A DNA stretch of 8,472 nt from an uncultured Eubacteriales bacterium (GTDB lineage: Bacteria; Bacillota; Clostridia; Oscillospirales; Acutalibacteraceae), in NCBI GenBank assembly GCA_934444695.1, contig CAKSDF010000083.1, positions 1 to 8,472 on the forward strand, given 5' to 3'. Positions 1 through 6,739 of the stretch are shown piece after piece (positions within the stretch are counted from its first letter, which is position 1; every line of letters starts with the position of its first letter). The notes under the pieces were generated by a model. It searched no databases and was not told the DNA's origin. It worked only from the letters and a program-made list of their open reading frames with translations. The position numbers and the translations under genes are program-made.

Positions 1-459
1 CCCTTTGAGAAAACCCTTGAAACGGCCGAGCAGAAAATGGAGGGCAAGCACGCCAAGGTGCCGGATGTGGAAACCGATGAGATTTGTCCCAATTGCGGCA
101 AAAAGATGGTCATAAAAAACAGCAGGTTCGGAAAATTCCTTGCCTGTTCCGGCTATCCCGAATGCAAAACCACAAAATCCATCGTCACGGTTACAAAGGG
201 CTTCTGTCCCAAGTGCGGAAAGCCCATTGTCGAGAGAAAATCAAAGCGCGGCTATAAATATTACGGCTGCGAGGACTATAAAGACTGCAAGTTTATGACC
301 TGGGACGTGCCCACCGACGAGCTTTGTCCCAAGTGCGGAAAGACCCTCTTTAAACGCCGCGGCGGATTCATCGTCTGCAACAACGAAGGCTGCGGATACG
401 AGCGGGTGGCCGAGAAAAAGCCGAGAGGCAGAAAAAAGGCGGAAAAGACCGATGAATAA
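1..459 (+). CDS. topA: DNA topoisomerase I, C-terminal zinc-ribbon tail (5' partial)
   Basis: This is the last 152 codons of type IA DNA topoisomerase I, which relaxes negative supercoils behind RNA polymerase; the catalytic core lies before the window. The frame is open from base 1 and ends in TAA at 457-459. Three successive four-cysteine zinc ribbons are visible, numbering from the first codon: C29/C32/C49/C55, C69/C72/C90/C96 and C109/C112/C126/C131. Each begins with CPxCGK, the signature of the topoisomerase C-terminal zinc-finger repeat. The first also has the family's GKFLAC and YPEC elements. A lysine/arginine-rich tail (KKPRGRKKAEK) ends the protein, as is common for DNA-contacting C-termini. 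An internal ATG at 37 is not a real start, because the reading frame and family similarity continue upstream of it. The stop overlaps the trmFO start by 8 nt, so the two are likely co-translated. Confidence 0.93.
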   Translation, partial: PFEKTLETAEQKMEGKHAKVPDVETDEICPNCGKKMVIKNSRFGKFLACSGYPECKTTKSIVTVTKGFCPKCGKPIVERKSKRGYKYYGCEDYKDCKFMTWDVPTDELCPKCGKTLFKRRGGFIVCNNEGCGYERVAEKKPRGRKKAEKTDE

Positions 460-1759
460 CCTGACCGCAACCGTTGTGGGAGCGGGACTTGCGGGATGCG
501 AGGCGGCACTGCAGCTTGCAAACCGCAATGTCAAGGTTACCCTTTTCGAAATGAAGCCGCAGAAAAAATCCCCCGCCCATAAAACCGACGGTTTTGCCGA
601 GCTTGTTTGCTCAAATTCCCTTAAAGCTCAGCGTGTTTCATCGGCCGGAGGACTGCTTAAGGCGGAAATGGCCGAGCTTTCGTCGGTGTGCGTTGAGACG
701 GCCTATAAATGCGCCGTTCCCGCAGGCGGAGCGCTGGCGGTCAATCGGGAGGATTTTTCCCGCATTATAACCGAAAAAATCCTTTCAAATCCTAATATCG
801 AGGTGGTTTCAGAGGAGCTTTGCGAAATACCGGAAGGCCCCTGCGTCATAGCCACCGGTCCGCTGACATCAGATGGGCTTTCGGCCGCCATATCCGATTT
901 TTTCGGAATGGAGCATTTAAGCTTTTACGATGCCGCTGCCCCCATTGTCACGGGGGAAAGCGTTGATATGGAAAACGCCTTTGCCGCGTCGAGATACGAT
1001 CGGGGCGAGGACGATTATATCAACTGTCCCATGAATAAAGAGCAGTATGAGGCCTTTTATGAGGCTCTTATAACCGCCGAGGGAGCGACACTCCACGAGT
1101 TCGACAAGCCCGCCGTTTACGAGGGCTGTATGCCCATCGAAATTATGGCAAAGCGTGGAGCCGACACCATCCGTTACGGTCCCTTAAAGCCGGTGGGGCT
1201 TCGCGATCCGCGAACGGGGCACCGTCCCTGGGCCGCCGTTCAGCTGAGAAAGGAAAACAGCGAGGGTACCCTTTACAATCTCGTGGGATTTCAGACCAAC
1301 CTTAAATTCGGCGAGCAAAAGCGGGTCTTTTCTATGATTCCCGCCCTTAAAAATGCCGAGTTTGTGCGATACGGTGTTATGCACCGCAACACATTTATTA
1401 ATTCCCCAAAGGTGCTTTGCTCCGACTTTTCGGCAAGAAAACGGCCCGACCTCTTTTTCGCCGGGCAGCTTACCGGAGTTGAAGGATATATGGAATCGGC
1501 TGCATCGGGAATTATGGCCGGCATAAATCTTTTTAAACGCCTTTTTGGAGAAAACACCGTAACACTCCCCGCCGATACGATGATCGGCGCCCTTTCGAGA
1601 TATATAAGCGATCGGAATCTTTCCGATTTTCAGCCTATGGGGGCTTCTTTCGGGCTTCTTCCACCCCTTGAAACCCACATAAGAGACAAAAAAGAGCGGT
1701 ATACCGCCCTTGCAGAGCGATCGCTGCTGCAAATAAAAAACATAAAAGAAATGATTTAA
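452..1759 (+). CDS. trmFO: tRNA (uracil-54-C5)-methyltransferase, folate/FAD-dependent
   Basis: TrmFO (formerly Gid) makes 5-methyluridine at position 54 of the tRNA T-loop, taking the methylene from 5,10-methylenetetrahydrofolate and reducing it with FADH2. The 435-residue product has the usual family length. The FAD dinucleotide-binding motif GAGLAGCEAA starts at residue 10. C53 (in LVCSNSLK) and C226 (in YEGCMPIE) fall at the same numbers as the two functional cysteines described for the Bacillus subtilis enzyme. RYGPLKPVGL and the C-terminal FAGQLTGVEGY segment are also typical. The ATG at 452 puts the FAD motif at the expected distance and is preceded by AAAGGCGG at 435-442, a fair ribosome binding site with 9-nt spacing. 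The start lies inside the end of topA and the stop overlaps the tsaC start by one base. No key residue is missing. Identification is firm. Confidence 0.97.
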   Translation: MNNLTATVVGAGLAGCEAALQLANRNVKVTLFEMKPQKKSPAHKTDGFAELVCSNSLKAQRVSSAGGLLKAEMAELSSVCVETAYKCAVPAGGALAVNREDFSRIITEKILSNPNIEVVSEELCEIPEGPCVIATGPLTSDGLSAAISDFFGMEHLSFYDAAAPIVTGESVDMENAFAASRYDRGEDDYINCPMNKEQYEAFYEALITAEGATLHEFDKPAVYEGCMPIEIMAKRGADTIRYGPLKPVGLRDPRTGHRPWAAVQLRKENSEGTLYNLVGFQTNLKFGEQKRVFSMIPALKNAEFVRYGVMHRNTFINSPKVLCSDFSARKRPDLFFAGQLTGVEGYMESAASGIMAGINLFKRLFGENTVTLPADTMIGALSRYISDRNLSDFQPMGASFGLLPPLETHIRDKKERYTALAERSLLQIKNIKEMI

Positions 1760-2769
1760 TGGAAACAAAAATTCTTTCCCCAAAAGAGGGACTTGAGGCC
1801 GCCGCGCAGCTTATAAAAGAAGGCGAGGTTGTGGGAATTCCCACCGAAACGGTCTACGGTCTCGGAGCAAACGCTCTTGAAAAAGAAGCGGTGCTTAAAA
1901 TATTCGCTGCAAAGGGCCGACCGGCCGATAATCCTCTTATAGTGCACATCGGCCGGCTTTGCGAGCTTGAAAAGCTGACCGACGAGGTGTCTGAAAAGGC
2001 AAAAATGCTTGCCGAAAAATTTTGGCCGGGGCCTCTTACAATGATTTTTAAATCAAACGGAGCCGTCCCTAAGGAAACGACCGGCGGACTCGATACGGTG
2101 GCCGTGCGCTTTCCATCCCATCCCGTGGCAAACGAGCTTATAGAGCTTGCGGGGCTGCCCATTGCCGCCCCTTCGGCCAACACATCCGGAAAGCCGAGCC
2201 CCACCACCGCCGCCCACGTCTTTCACGATATGAAGGGCAAAATCCCCCTTATTATCGACGGGGGAGAGTGCCTTGTGGGCGTGGAATCCACCGTCATATC
2301 GATGGTCTGTGATCCGCCGAGGCTTCTTCGCCCGGGCGGGGTGACGGTTGAGCAGATCGAAGATGTTATCGGAAAAATCGAGATCGACCCTTCGGTCGAA
2401 CATAACATTCAGGTCAAAAAGGCATCCTCTCCCGGAATGAAATACAAGCACTATTCCCCCTCATGTACGGTCATTCTTGTTCATTCGGATGGGGAAAAGT
2501 TTGCCGAATTTGTAAAGCAAAATGCAGGGCAAAACGACGCCGCAATGTGCTTTGACGAGGATGCGGACAAGCTTTCGATACCCGTTTTGACCCTCGGAAA
2601 AACCGAGGACAGCGCCGCTCACGCCCACAGGCTTTTTGCCGCTTTGCGGCTTGCCGATGAGAAAGGCTACGATACGGTGTATGCCCATTGCCCCAAGGTT
2701 GAGGGAGTGGGTCTTGCCGTTTTCAACCGCCTTGTGCGGGCGGCAGGCTTTGACGAAAGGTGGCTTTAA
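1759..2769 (+). CDS. tsaC: L-threonylcarbamoyladenylate synthase, two-domain Sua5/YwlC type
   Basis: This enzyme condenses threonine, bicarbonate and ATP to threonylcarbamoyl-AMP, the donor used by TsaD and partners to make t6A37 on ANN-decoding tRNAs. The N-terminal YrdC-like domain (about residues 10-205) shows IPTETVYGLG (27-36), the KGRP substrate motif (52-55), WPGPLT, VAVRFPSHP, the SAN motif (S139-N141) and the GVEST and LLRPGG elements. A linker with SPGMKYKHYSP (224-234) leads into a C-terminal Sua5 domain of about 100 residues, so this is the long Sua5/YwlC form (336 aa) and not the short E. coli TsaC form. Translation starts in TAATG, sharing a base with the trmFO stop. No clear Shine-Dalgarno is visible, which points to translational coupling. 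Having two tRNA-modification genes side by side fits a shared translation role. Confidence 0.96.
   Translation: METKILSPKEGLEAAAQLIKEGEVVGIPTETVYGLGANALEKEAVLKIFAAKGRPADNPLIVHIGRLCELEKLTDEVSEKAKMLAEKFWPGPLTMIFKSNGAVPKETTGGLDTVAVRFPSHPVANELIELAGLPIAAPSANTSGKPSPTTAAHVFHDMKGKIPLIIDGGECLVGVESTVISMVCDPPRLLRPGGVTVEQIEDVIGKIEIDPSVEHNIQVKKASSPGMKYKHYSPSCTVILVHSDGEKFAEFVKQNAGQNDAAMCFDEDADKLSIPVLTLGKTEDSAAHAHRLFAALRLADEKGYDTVYAHCPKVEGVGLAVFNRLVRAAGFDERWL
2753..2763 (+). promoter_or_regulatory. Ribosome binding site that decides the coaE start
   Basis: The string GAAAGGTGG ends 8 nt before the ATG at 2772. A GTG at 2760 is in the same frame but lies inside this purine-rich site, so it would leave itself without a binding site. 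This favours the ATG at 2772. The site lies within the last codons of tsaC. Confidence 0.65.
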
Positions 2770-2771
2770 AG

Positions 2772-3362
2772 ATGGTCGTGGGAATAACCGGCCAGACCGG
2801 CTCGGGCAAATCAACCGTTGTAAAAATGCTGGGATTTGCGGGAATCGACGCCGACAAGGTGGCTCACGAGGTGCTGCGGGAGAAAGAGGTAAAGGCTCAG
2901 CTTTGCGAGCGCTTCGGCGAAGAAATTTTAGACGGGCAGGGAGAAATACACCGCCCCGCCCTTGCCAAAAAAGCCTTTGCAAGCCCCGCTGCACTGTCCA
3001 TGCTCGGCGCAATAACCTATCCTGTTATAACAAAGCGCATCTTAGATAAGATAGATGCCTTTGAAAAGCAGGGCGAAAGCATAATTATGCTGGACGCTCC
3101 CACCCTTTACGAAAGCGGAACCGACAAAATGTGCAATAAGGTCATTTTCGTTACCGCCGACCGGGAGGTAAGAAAGGAACGTATTATGGCTCGTGACCGA
3201 TTGACCGAACAGGCGGCCGAGCTTAGACTGTCGGCGCAAAAACAGGACGATTTTTATAAATCGGCCGACTTTAAAATTATAAACAACGGCCAAAAGGACG
3301 AGCTTGAAAAAGCCGTGCAGAACCTTAAAAATACACTTTTAAAACTCACGGAGGAGAAATAA
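2772..3362 (+). CDS. coaE: Dephospho-CoA kinase
   Basis: CoaE phosphorylates the 3'-hydroxyl of the ribose in dephospho-CoA with ATP, the last step of coenzyme A synthesis in the cytosol. From ATG 2772 the product is 196 residues, the usual family length. The P-loop GQTGSGKST spans residues 7-15. DADKVAHEVL (26-35) corresponds to the DAD element, whose second Asp (D28) aligns with the catalytic Asp33 of the E. coli enzyme. The lid and C-terminal part show LDAPTLYESG, a KERIMARDRL segment and AQxxxxxxxxSADFKIINNG, matching the CoaE pattern. GTG 2760 would add four residues (MALK) but lacks its own binding site. The gene begins 2 nt after the tsaC stop. The P-loop has Gln-Thr where many homologues have Gly-Ile, and the stretch between P-loop and DAD looks about three residues short; neither breaks a key motif. 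Confidence 0.94.
   Translation: MVVGITGQTGSGKSTVVKMLGFAGIDADKVAHEVLREKEVKAQLCERFGEEILDGQGEIHRPALAKKAFASPAALSMLGAITYPVITKRILDKIDAFEKQGESIIMLDAPTLYESGTDKMCNKVIFVTADREVRKERIMARDRLTEQAAELRLSAQKQDDFYKSADFKIINNGQKDELEKAVQNLKNTLLKLTEEK
3350..3356 (+). promoter_or_regulatory. hisS ribosome binding site
   Basis: GGAGGAG ends 7 nt before the hisS ATG at 3364. It is a near-ideal Shine-Dalgarno and lies within the last coaE codons, so hisS can be loaded independently as well as by coupling. Confidence 0.85.
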
Positions 3363-3363
3363 T

Positions 3364-4674
3364 ATGGCAAAGCTGCAAACCGCTATACGAGGCACACAGG
3401 ATGTGCTTCCTAAGGACAGCTATAAATGGCAATATGTCGAAAAAACCCTGCTTGAAACGGCGGGACTGTTTGGATTTTCCGAAATGCGTGTGCCTGTTTT
3501 CGAGCATACCGAGCTGTTTTTGCGATCGGTAGGGGACACCACCGATGTGGTGCAAAAGGAAATGTACACCTTCGACGATAAGGGCGGACGTTCGATAACC
3601 CTTCGTCCCGAGGGTACGGCCGGTGCGGTCAGATGCCTGCTTGAGCACGGCCTGCACAACGACGCGCTGCCGGTCAAGGCCAGCTATGTCCTTTCCTGCT
3701 ATCGTTATGAAAAACCTCAGGCGGGCAGACTCCGCGAGTTCCATCAGTTTGGAATAGAGTGCTTCGGCGCACCGCTGCCTTCCGCCGATGCCGAGGTCAT
3801 CTCGGTGGCACACACCGCCTTTGAGCGTTTCGGCCTTAAAAATATCGAGCTTCAGCTCAATTCCATCGGCTGCCCCGAATGCCGTAAAAAATATCTCGAG
3901 GCTCTAAAAGGGTATTTTGAGGGTAAAAAGGATGAGCTTTGCGACACCTGCAAAGACCGCCTTTCCCGCAATCCCATGAGAATCCTCGACTGTAAATCCC
4001 CCGTTTGCCACGAGATAGCCAAAGACGCACCTATTATGCTCGATTATCTCTGCGACGACTGCAGAGAGCATTTTGAGCAGGTCAAGGCACGTCTTTCGGC
4101 CATGAATATAGATTATGTTATAAATCCCACCATTGTAAGAGGCCTTGATTATTACACCCGCACGGTATTTGAGTTTGTTTCGACCGAAATCGGCGCTCAA
4201 GGAACAGTTTGCGCAGGCGGACGTTATGACGGACTCGTTTCCGAAATGGGAGGCCCCGAGCTTCCTTCTTTGGGCTTCGGAATGGGGCTTGAGCGGCTGC
4301 TCATCCTTATGGAAAAGCAGGGCTGTGCCTTCCCGCCGGTAAAACGCCCCGACATTTACATTGCCCCCATGGGAGAAACGGCGGGCATAAAGGCCGAGGA
4401 GCTTTGCGCAGCGCTTAGAAGAGAGGGTTTTGCCGCCATAACCGATCTTAACGGCCGCGGACTTAAGGCTCAGATGAAATACGCCGGAAAACTTAACGCC
4501 CGTTATGTTATTGTGCTTGGAGACAACGAGCTTGCGGAAGGCAAGGCCAAGCTTAAAAATATGGACACCTCCGAGCAGCGTGACATTAACCTTGCCGACA
4601 TTGTAAAAGAATTTTACAGCCACTCCCTTGACGACTCCTTTGCCGCCATGGAGCAGAGCGTTGAAAATATGTAA
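3364..4674 (+). CDS. hisS: Histidine--tRNA ligase
   Basis: HisRS charges tRNA-His with histidine using ATP. The 436-residue product is a class IIa synthetase of normal length. The N-terminus has the family's RGTQDVLP (9-16). Further signatures are LRPEGTA (80-86), motif 2 as RYEKPQAGRLREFHQ (114-128), the histidine-specific RGLDYYTRTVFE (259-270, with R259 at the E. coli catalytic arginine position), AGGRYDGL (284-291) and motif 3 LGFGMGLERL (303-312). An anticodon-binding alpha/beta domain follows from about 328 to 420, with a short extra tail. Between motif 2 and the RGLDYY block sit eight cysteines in four pairs: C170/C173, C193/C196, C210/C215 and C230/C233. The gene starts 1 nt after coaE. 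No T-box leader precedes it, as expected for an internal operon gene. The paralogue HisZ is unlikely, since all catalytic residues and the full tRNA-binding domain are present. Confidence 0.97.
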   Translation: MAKLQTAIRGTQDVLPKDSYKWQYVEKTLLETAGLFGFSEMRVPVFEHTELFLRSVGDTTDVVQKEMYTFDDKGGRSITLRPEGTAGAVRCLLEHGLHNDALPVKASYVLSCYRYEKPQAGRLREFHQFGIECFGAPLPSADAEVISVAHTAFERFGLKNIELQLNSIGCPECRKKYLEALKGYFEGKKDELCDTCKDRLSRNPMRILDCKSPVCHEIAKDAPIMLDYLCDDCREHFEQVKARLSAMNIDYVINPTIVRGLDYYTRTVFEFVSTEIGAQGTVCAGGRYDGLVSEMGGPELPSLGFGMGLERLLILMEKQGCAFPPVKRPDIYIAPMGETAGIKAEELCAALRREGFAAITDLNGRGLKAQMKYAGKLNARYVIVLGDNELAEGKAKLKNMDTSEQRDINLADIVKEFYSHSLDDSFAAMEQSVENM

Positions 4675-4680
4675 GGAGAG
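4673..4680 (+). promoter_or_regulatory. aspS ribosome binding site
   Basis: AAGGAGAG overlaps the hisS stop codon and ends 6 nt before the aspS ATG at 4687. It is a strong Shine-Dalgarno and supports this start over internal methionines. Confidence 0.85.
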
Positions 4681-4686
4681 TTTAAA

Positions 4687-6480
4687 ATGCTTAACACCGA
4701 ATTTTTGGGAAATATGCACCGCACCGTTTACTGCGGCGAGCTTCGCCCCGCAAACGAAGGACAGACCGTTACGGTATGCGGATGGGTACAGCGTCAGAGG
4801 GATCTCGGCCAGCTCATTTTTATCGATCTTCGCGACCGTACAGGTATCTGTCAGCTTGCCTTTGACGACAGCACCGATAAGGACATTTTCGACAAGGCCT
4901 TTCAGGTCAGGGCGGAGTTTGTGCTTGCCGCAACAGGCGCCGTCCGCCGCCGTTCGTCCATAAATAAAGACATTCCTACCGGCGAGGTGGAAATTGCTGT
5001 AACCGAGCTTAAGGTGCTGGGGCTTTCTCAGACCCCTCCCTTTGAGATCGTGGAAAACTCTAATGTTAAGGAGGAGCTGCGCCTTAAATACCGCTATCTC
5101 GACCTGCGCCGTCCCGACCTTCAAAGGAACATTCTTATGCGCCACCGCATAACCAAAATTGCCCGCGATTATTTCGACGAAAACGGATTTATCGAAATCG
5201 AGACCCCCATGCTCATTAAATCTACCCCCGAGGGTGCCCGCGATTTTCTCGTTCCAAGCCGAATTCATAAGGGCAAATTTTATGCACTTCCCCAGTCGCC
5301 TCAAATTTACAAACAGCTGACCATGGTGGCGGGATTCGACCGCTATATGCAGATTGCCCGCTGCTTCCGCGACGAGGATCTGCGGGCCGACCGTCAGCCG
5401 GAATTTACCCAGATCGACCTTGAAATGTCCTTTGTGGACGTTGAGGACGTCATCGCTATGGGCGAGGGCTTTATGAAACGCCTGTTTAAAGAGGCTCTCG
5501 ACATCGATATTGAGCTGCCTCTCAAGCGCCTGACCTATGCCGAGGCCATGAACCGCTTCGGAAGCGACAAGCCCGACACCCGTTTCGGAATGGAACTTTT
5601 CGACATTTCCGACATTGTGGAAAACAGCGGCTTCGGAGTTTTCGCAAACACCGTCAAGGATGGCGGAACGGTCAGAGGATTTAAGGCTGAAAATGCCTGC
5701 GGCGTTTATACCCGCAAGGTCATCGACCGCCTAACCGAGGAAGCAAAAGGTATGGGCGCCAAGGGCCTTGCCTGGATAAGACTGACCGACGAGGGTATTG
5801 CCTCCTCCTTCGCCAAATTTATGACCGAGGACGAGATGAAGGCCATAATCGAGCGGGCAGACGCAAAGACAGGCGATGTTATATTCATCGTTTCCGATTC
5901 CCGTGCCTCTCTTGCGCTTTCGGTGCTCGGATCGCTGAGACTTACCGTTGCCAAAAAGCTTGATGTCATTCCCGGGGGATACGATCTCCTCTGGATAACC
6001 GAGTTTCCCTTCTTTGATTGGGACGATGAGGCAGGTCAGTTTGTGGCAATGCACCATCCCTTCACATCTCCCATGGACGAGTGCCTCGGTTACCTCGAGA
6101 CCGACAAGGCCAAGGTCAGAGCCAAGGCATACGATCTTGTGCTTAACGGCGTTGAGCTTGCCAGCGGTTCCATCCGTATAACCAATCCCGACCTCCAGAG
6201 CCGCATTTTCGATATGCTGGGTCTTTCCAAGGAAGAAGCCGAGCAGAAATTCGGATTCTTAACAGGCGCTTTCAAATACGGCGCACCGCCCCACGGCGGA
6301 ATCGGTATAGGCCTCGACCGACTTTGCATGCAGATGCTGGACTGCGAGACCCTGCGGGATGTAACCGCATTCCCCAAGGTGCAGAACGCCAGCGAGCTTA
6401 TGACCGAGTGCCCTGCAACGGTTGACGATGCTCAGCTTTGCGAGCTCGGCATAGCTGTTACCGAAAAGGAAGAACAATAA
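4687..6480 (+). CDS. aspS: Aspartate--tRNA ligase, bacterial type
   Basis: AspRS attaches aspartate to tRNA-Asp. The 597-residue product matches the bacterial-type length with its GAD insertion. The N-terminal OB-fold anticodon-binding domain covers about residues 10-120 and contains GWVQRQRDLG and IFIDLRDR (44-51). Class II motif 1 is around FIEIETPML (168-176), followed by TPEGARDFLVPSR (180-192). Motif 2 is FRDEDLRADRQPEFTQID (227-244). The GAD domain occupies very roughly 300-410. The core then resumes with WITEFPFFDW and HHPFTSP, and motif 3 is GIGIGLDRL (538-546). ELASGSIRI (490-498) stands where many homologues have GGGS. L40, in RDLG, is the residue type of discriminating enzymes such as E. 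coli's, while some Asp/Asn-charging AspRSs have His there. The gene lies 12 nt after hisS and ends the operon, with a terminator 75 nt downstream. Confidence 0.98.
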   Translation: MLNTEFLGNMHRTVYCGELRPANEGQTVTVCGWVQRQRDLGQLIFIDLRDRTGICQLAFDDSTDKDIFDKAFQVRAEFVLAATGAVRRRSSINKDIPTGEVEIAVTELKVLGLSQTPPFEIVENSNVKEELRLKYRYLDLRRPDLQRNILMRHRITKIARDYFDENGFIEIETPMLIKSTPEGARDFLVPSRIHKGKFYALPQSPQIYKQLTMVAGFDRYMQIARCFRDEDLRADRQPEFTQIDLEMSFVDVEDVIAMGEGFMKRLFKEALDIDIELPLKRLTYAEAMNRFGSDKPDTRFGMELFDISDIVENSGFGVFANTVKDGGTVRGFKAENACGVYTRKVIDRLTEEAKGMGAKGLAWIRLTDEGIASSFAKFMTEDEMKAIIERADAKTGDVIFIVSDSRASLALSVLGSLRLTVAKKLDVIPGGYDLLWITEFPFFDWDDEAGQFVAMHHPFTSPMDECLGYLETDKAKVRAKAYDLVLNGVELASGSIRITNPDLQSRIFDMLGLSKEEAEQKFGFLTGAFKYGAPPHGGIGIGLDRLCMQMLDCETLRDVTAFPKVQNASELMTECPATVDDAQLCELGIAVTEKEEQ

Positions 6481-6500
6481 AAAGGGCGTTGCTCTGCCAA

Positions 6501-6520
6501 GACGGTGACTAACACCGATC
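6501..6520 (+). other. Small stem-loop in the aspS 3' untranslated region
   Basis: CGGTG at 6503-6507 and CACCG at 6513-6517 form a perfect 5-bp stem around an ACTAA loop. G6501-A6502 can add two pairs with T6519-C6520 across a bulged A6518. No T-tract follows, so it is not a terminator. It may protect the operon's 3' end or belong to a small 3'-derived RNA ending at the terminator downstream. This is direct base complementarity only; a 5-7 bp stem can occur by chance. Confidence 0.4.
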
Positions 6521-6554
6521 GACAAGATTATAGTATCAATACACAATATACAAT

Positions 6555-6589
6555 GCGATCTGCTGAATGCCTCGGCGGGTCGCTTTTTT
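6555..6589 (+). terminator. Intrinsic terminator of the topA-aspS gene run
   Basis: The arm 6555-6566 pairs with 6572-6583 over 12 continuous base pairs (nine Watson-Crick, three G-U) around a 5-nt loop ATGCC. Six Ts follow directly at 6584-6589. This is a textbook Rho-independent terminator in plus-strand orientation, 75 nt after the aspS stop. On the minus strand the hairpin is not followed by a T-run, so it is one-directional. The T-run is also half of a weak AT hairpin, GCTTTTTT/AAAAAAAGC at 6582-6601, which may be incidental. Confidence 0.92.
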
Positions 6590-6704
6590 GTGAAAAAAAG
6601 CATTATAAAATGGTTGCCAAAAGAAATATTCAAGTTTTTTACATTTGGTTTTGTAAAGTTCTCGTAAAATTAAAAATCGTTCCTTATTTTTTTGTATAAA
6701 ATGC

Positions 6705-6733
6705 TTGATTTTTTGGCTTTCCTAATGTAGAAT
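6705..6733 (+). promoter_or_regulatory. Sigma-A-type promoter for the secreted-protein gene
   Basis: A -35 box TTGATT (6705-6710) and a -10 box TAGAAT (6728-6733) are separated by exactly 17 nt. The boxes match the consensus at four and five of six positions. Transcription would start near 6740. T-runs at 6635-6640, 6687-6693 and 6709-6714 and an A-run at 6672-6676 make the upstream DNA AT-rich and possibly bent, as in UP-element-like regions. The site lies downstream of the operon terminator, so the next gene is probably an independent unit. Confidence 0.62.
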
Positions 6734-6739
6734 GTGAAT

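Noticed and set aside
37..39. ATG at 37 as the start of a free-standing 140-residue zinc-ribbon protein.
   Set aside because: The frame is open back to base 1, the preceding residues fit the end of the TopA core, and no ribosome binding site precedes the ATG.
2636..3049. A plus-strand 137-codon frame across the tsaC-coaE junction.
   Set aside because: It overlaps both well-identified genes in another frame, and its Arg/Gly/Cys-rich product has no family features.
3904..5304. A 466-codon open frame on the minus strand opposite hisS and aspS.
   Set aside because: It lies wholly antisense to two synthetase genes with complete motif sets. Long antisense frames are expected from their codon bias, its protein has no recognisable domain, and it crosses the junction of two genes.
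6582..6601. GCTTTTTT/AAAAAAAGC hairpin as a separate terminator or operator.
   Set aside because: It is mostly A-T pairs with a 3-nt loop, and its left half is the T-run of the stronger terminator; there is no independent signal.
6638..6657. TTTACA/TGTAAA inverted repeat as a repressor or cre operator.
   Set aside because: Only six A/T-rich pairs around an 8-nt loop, with no match to the catabolite-response consensus. This is expected by chance in such AT-rich DNA.
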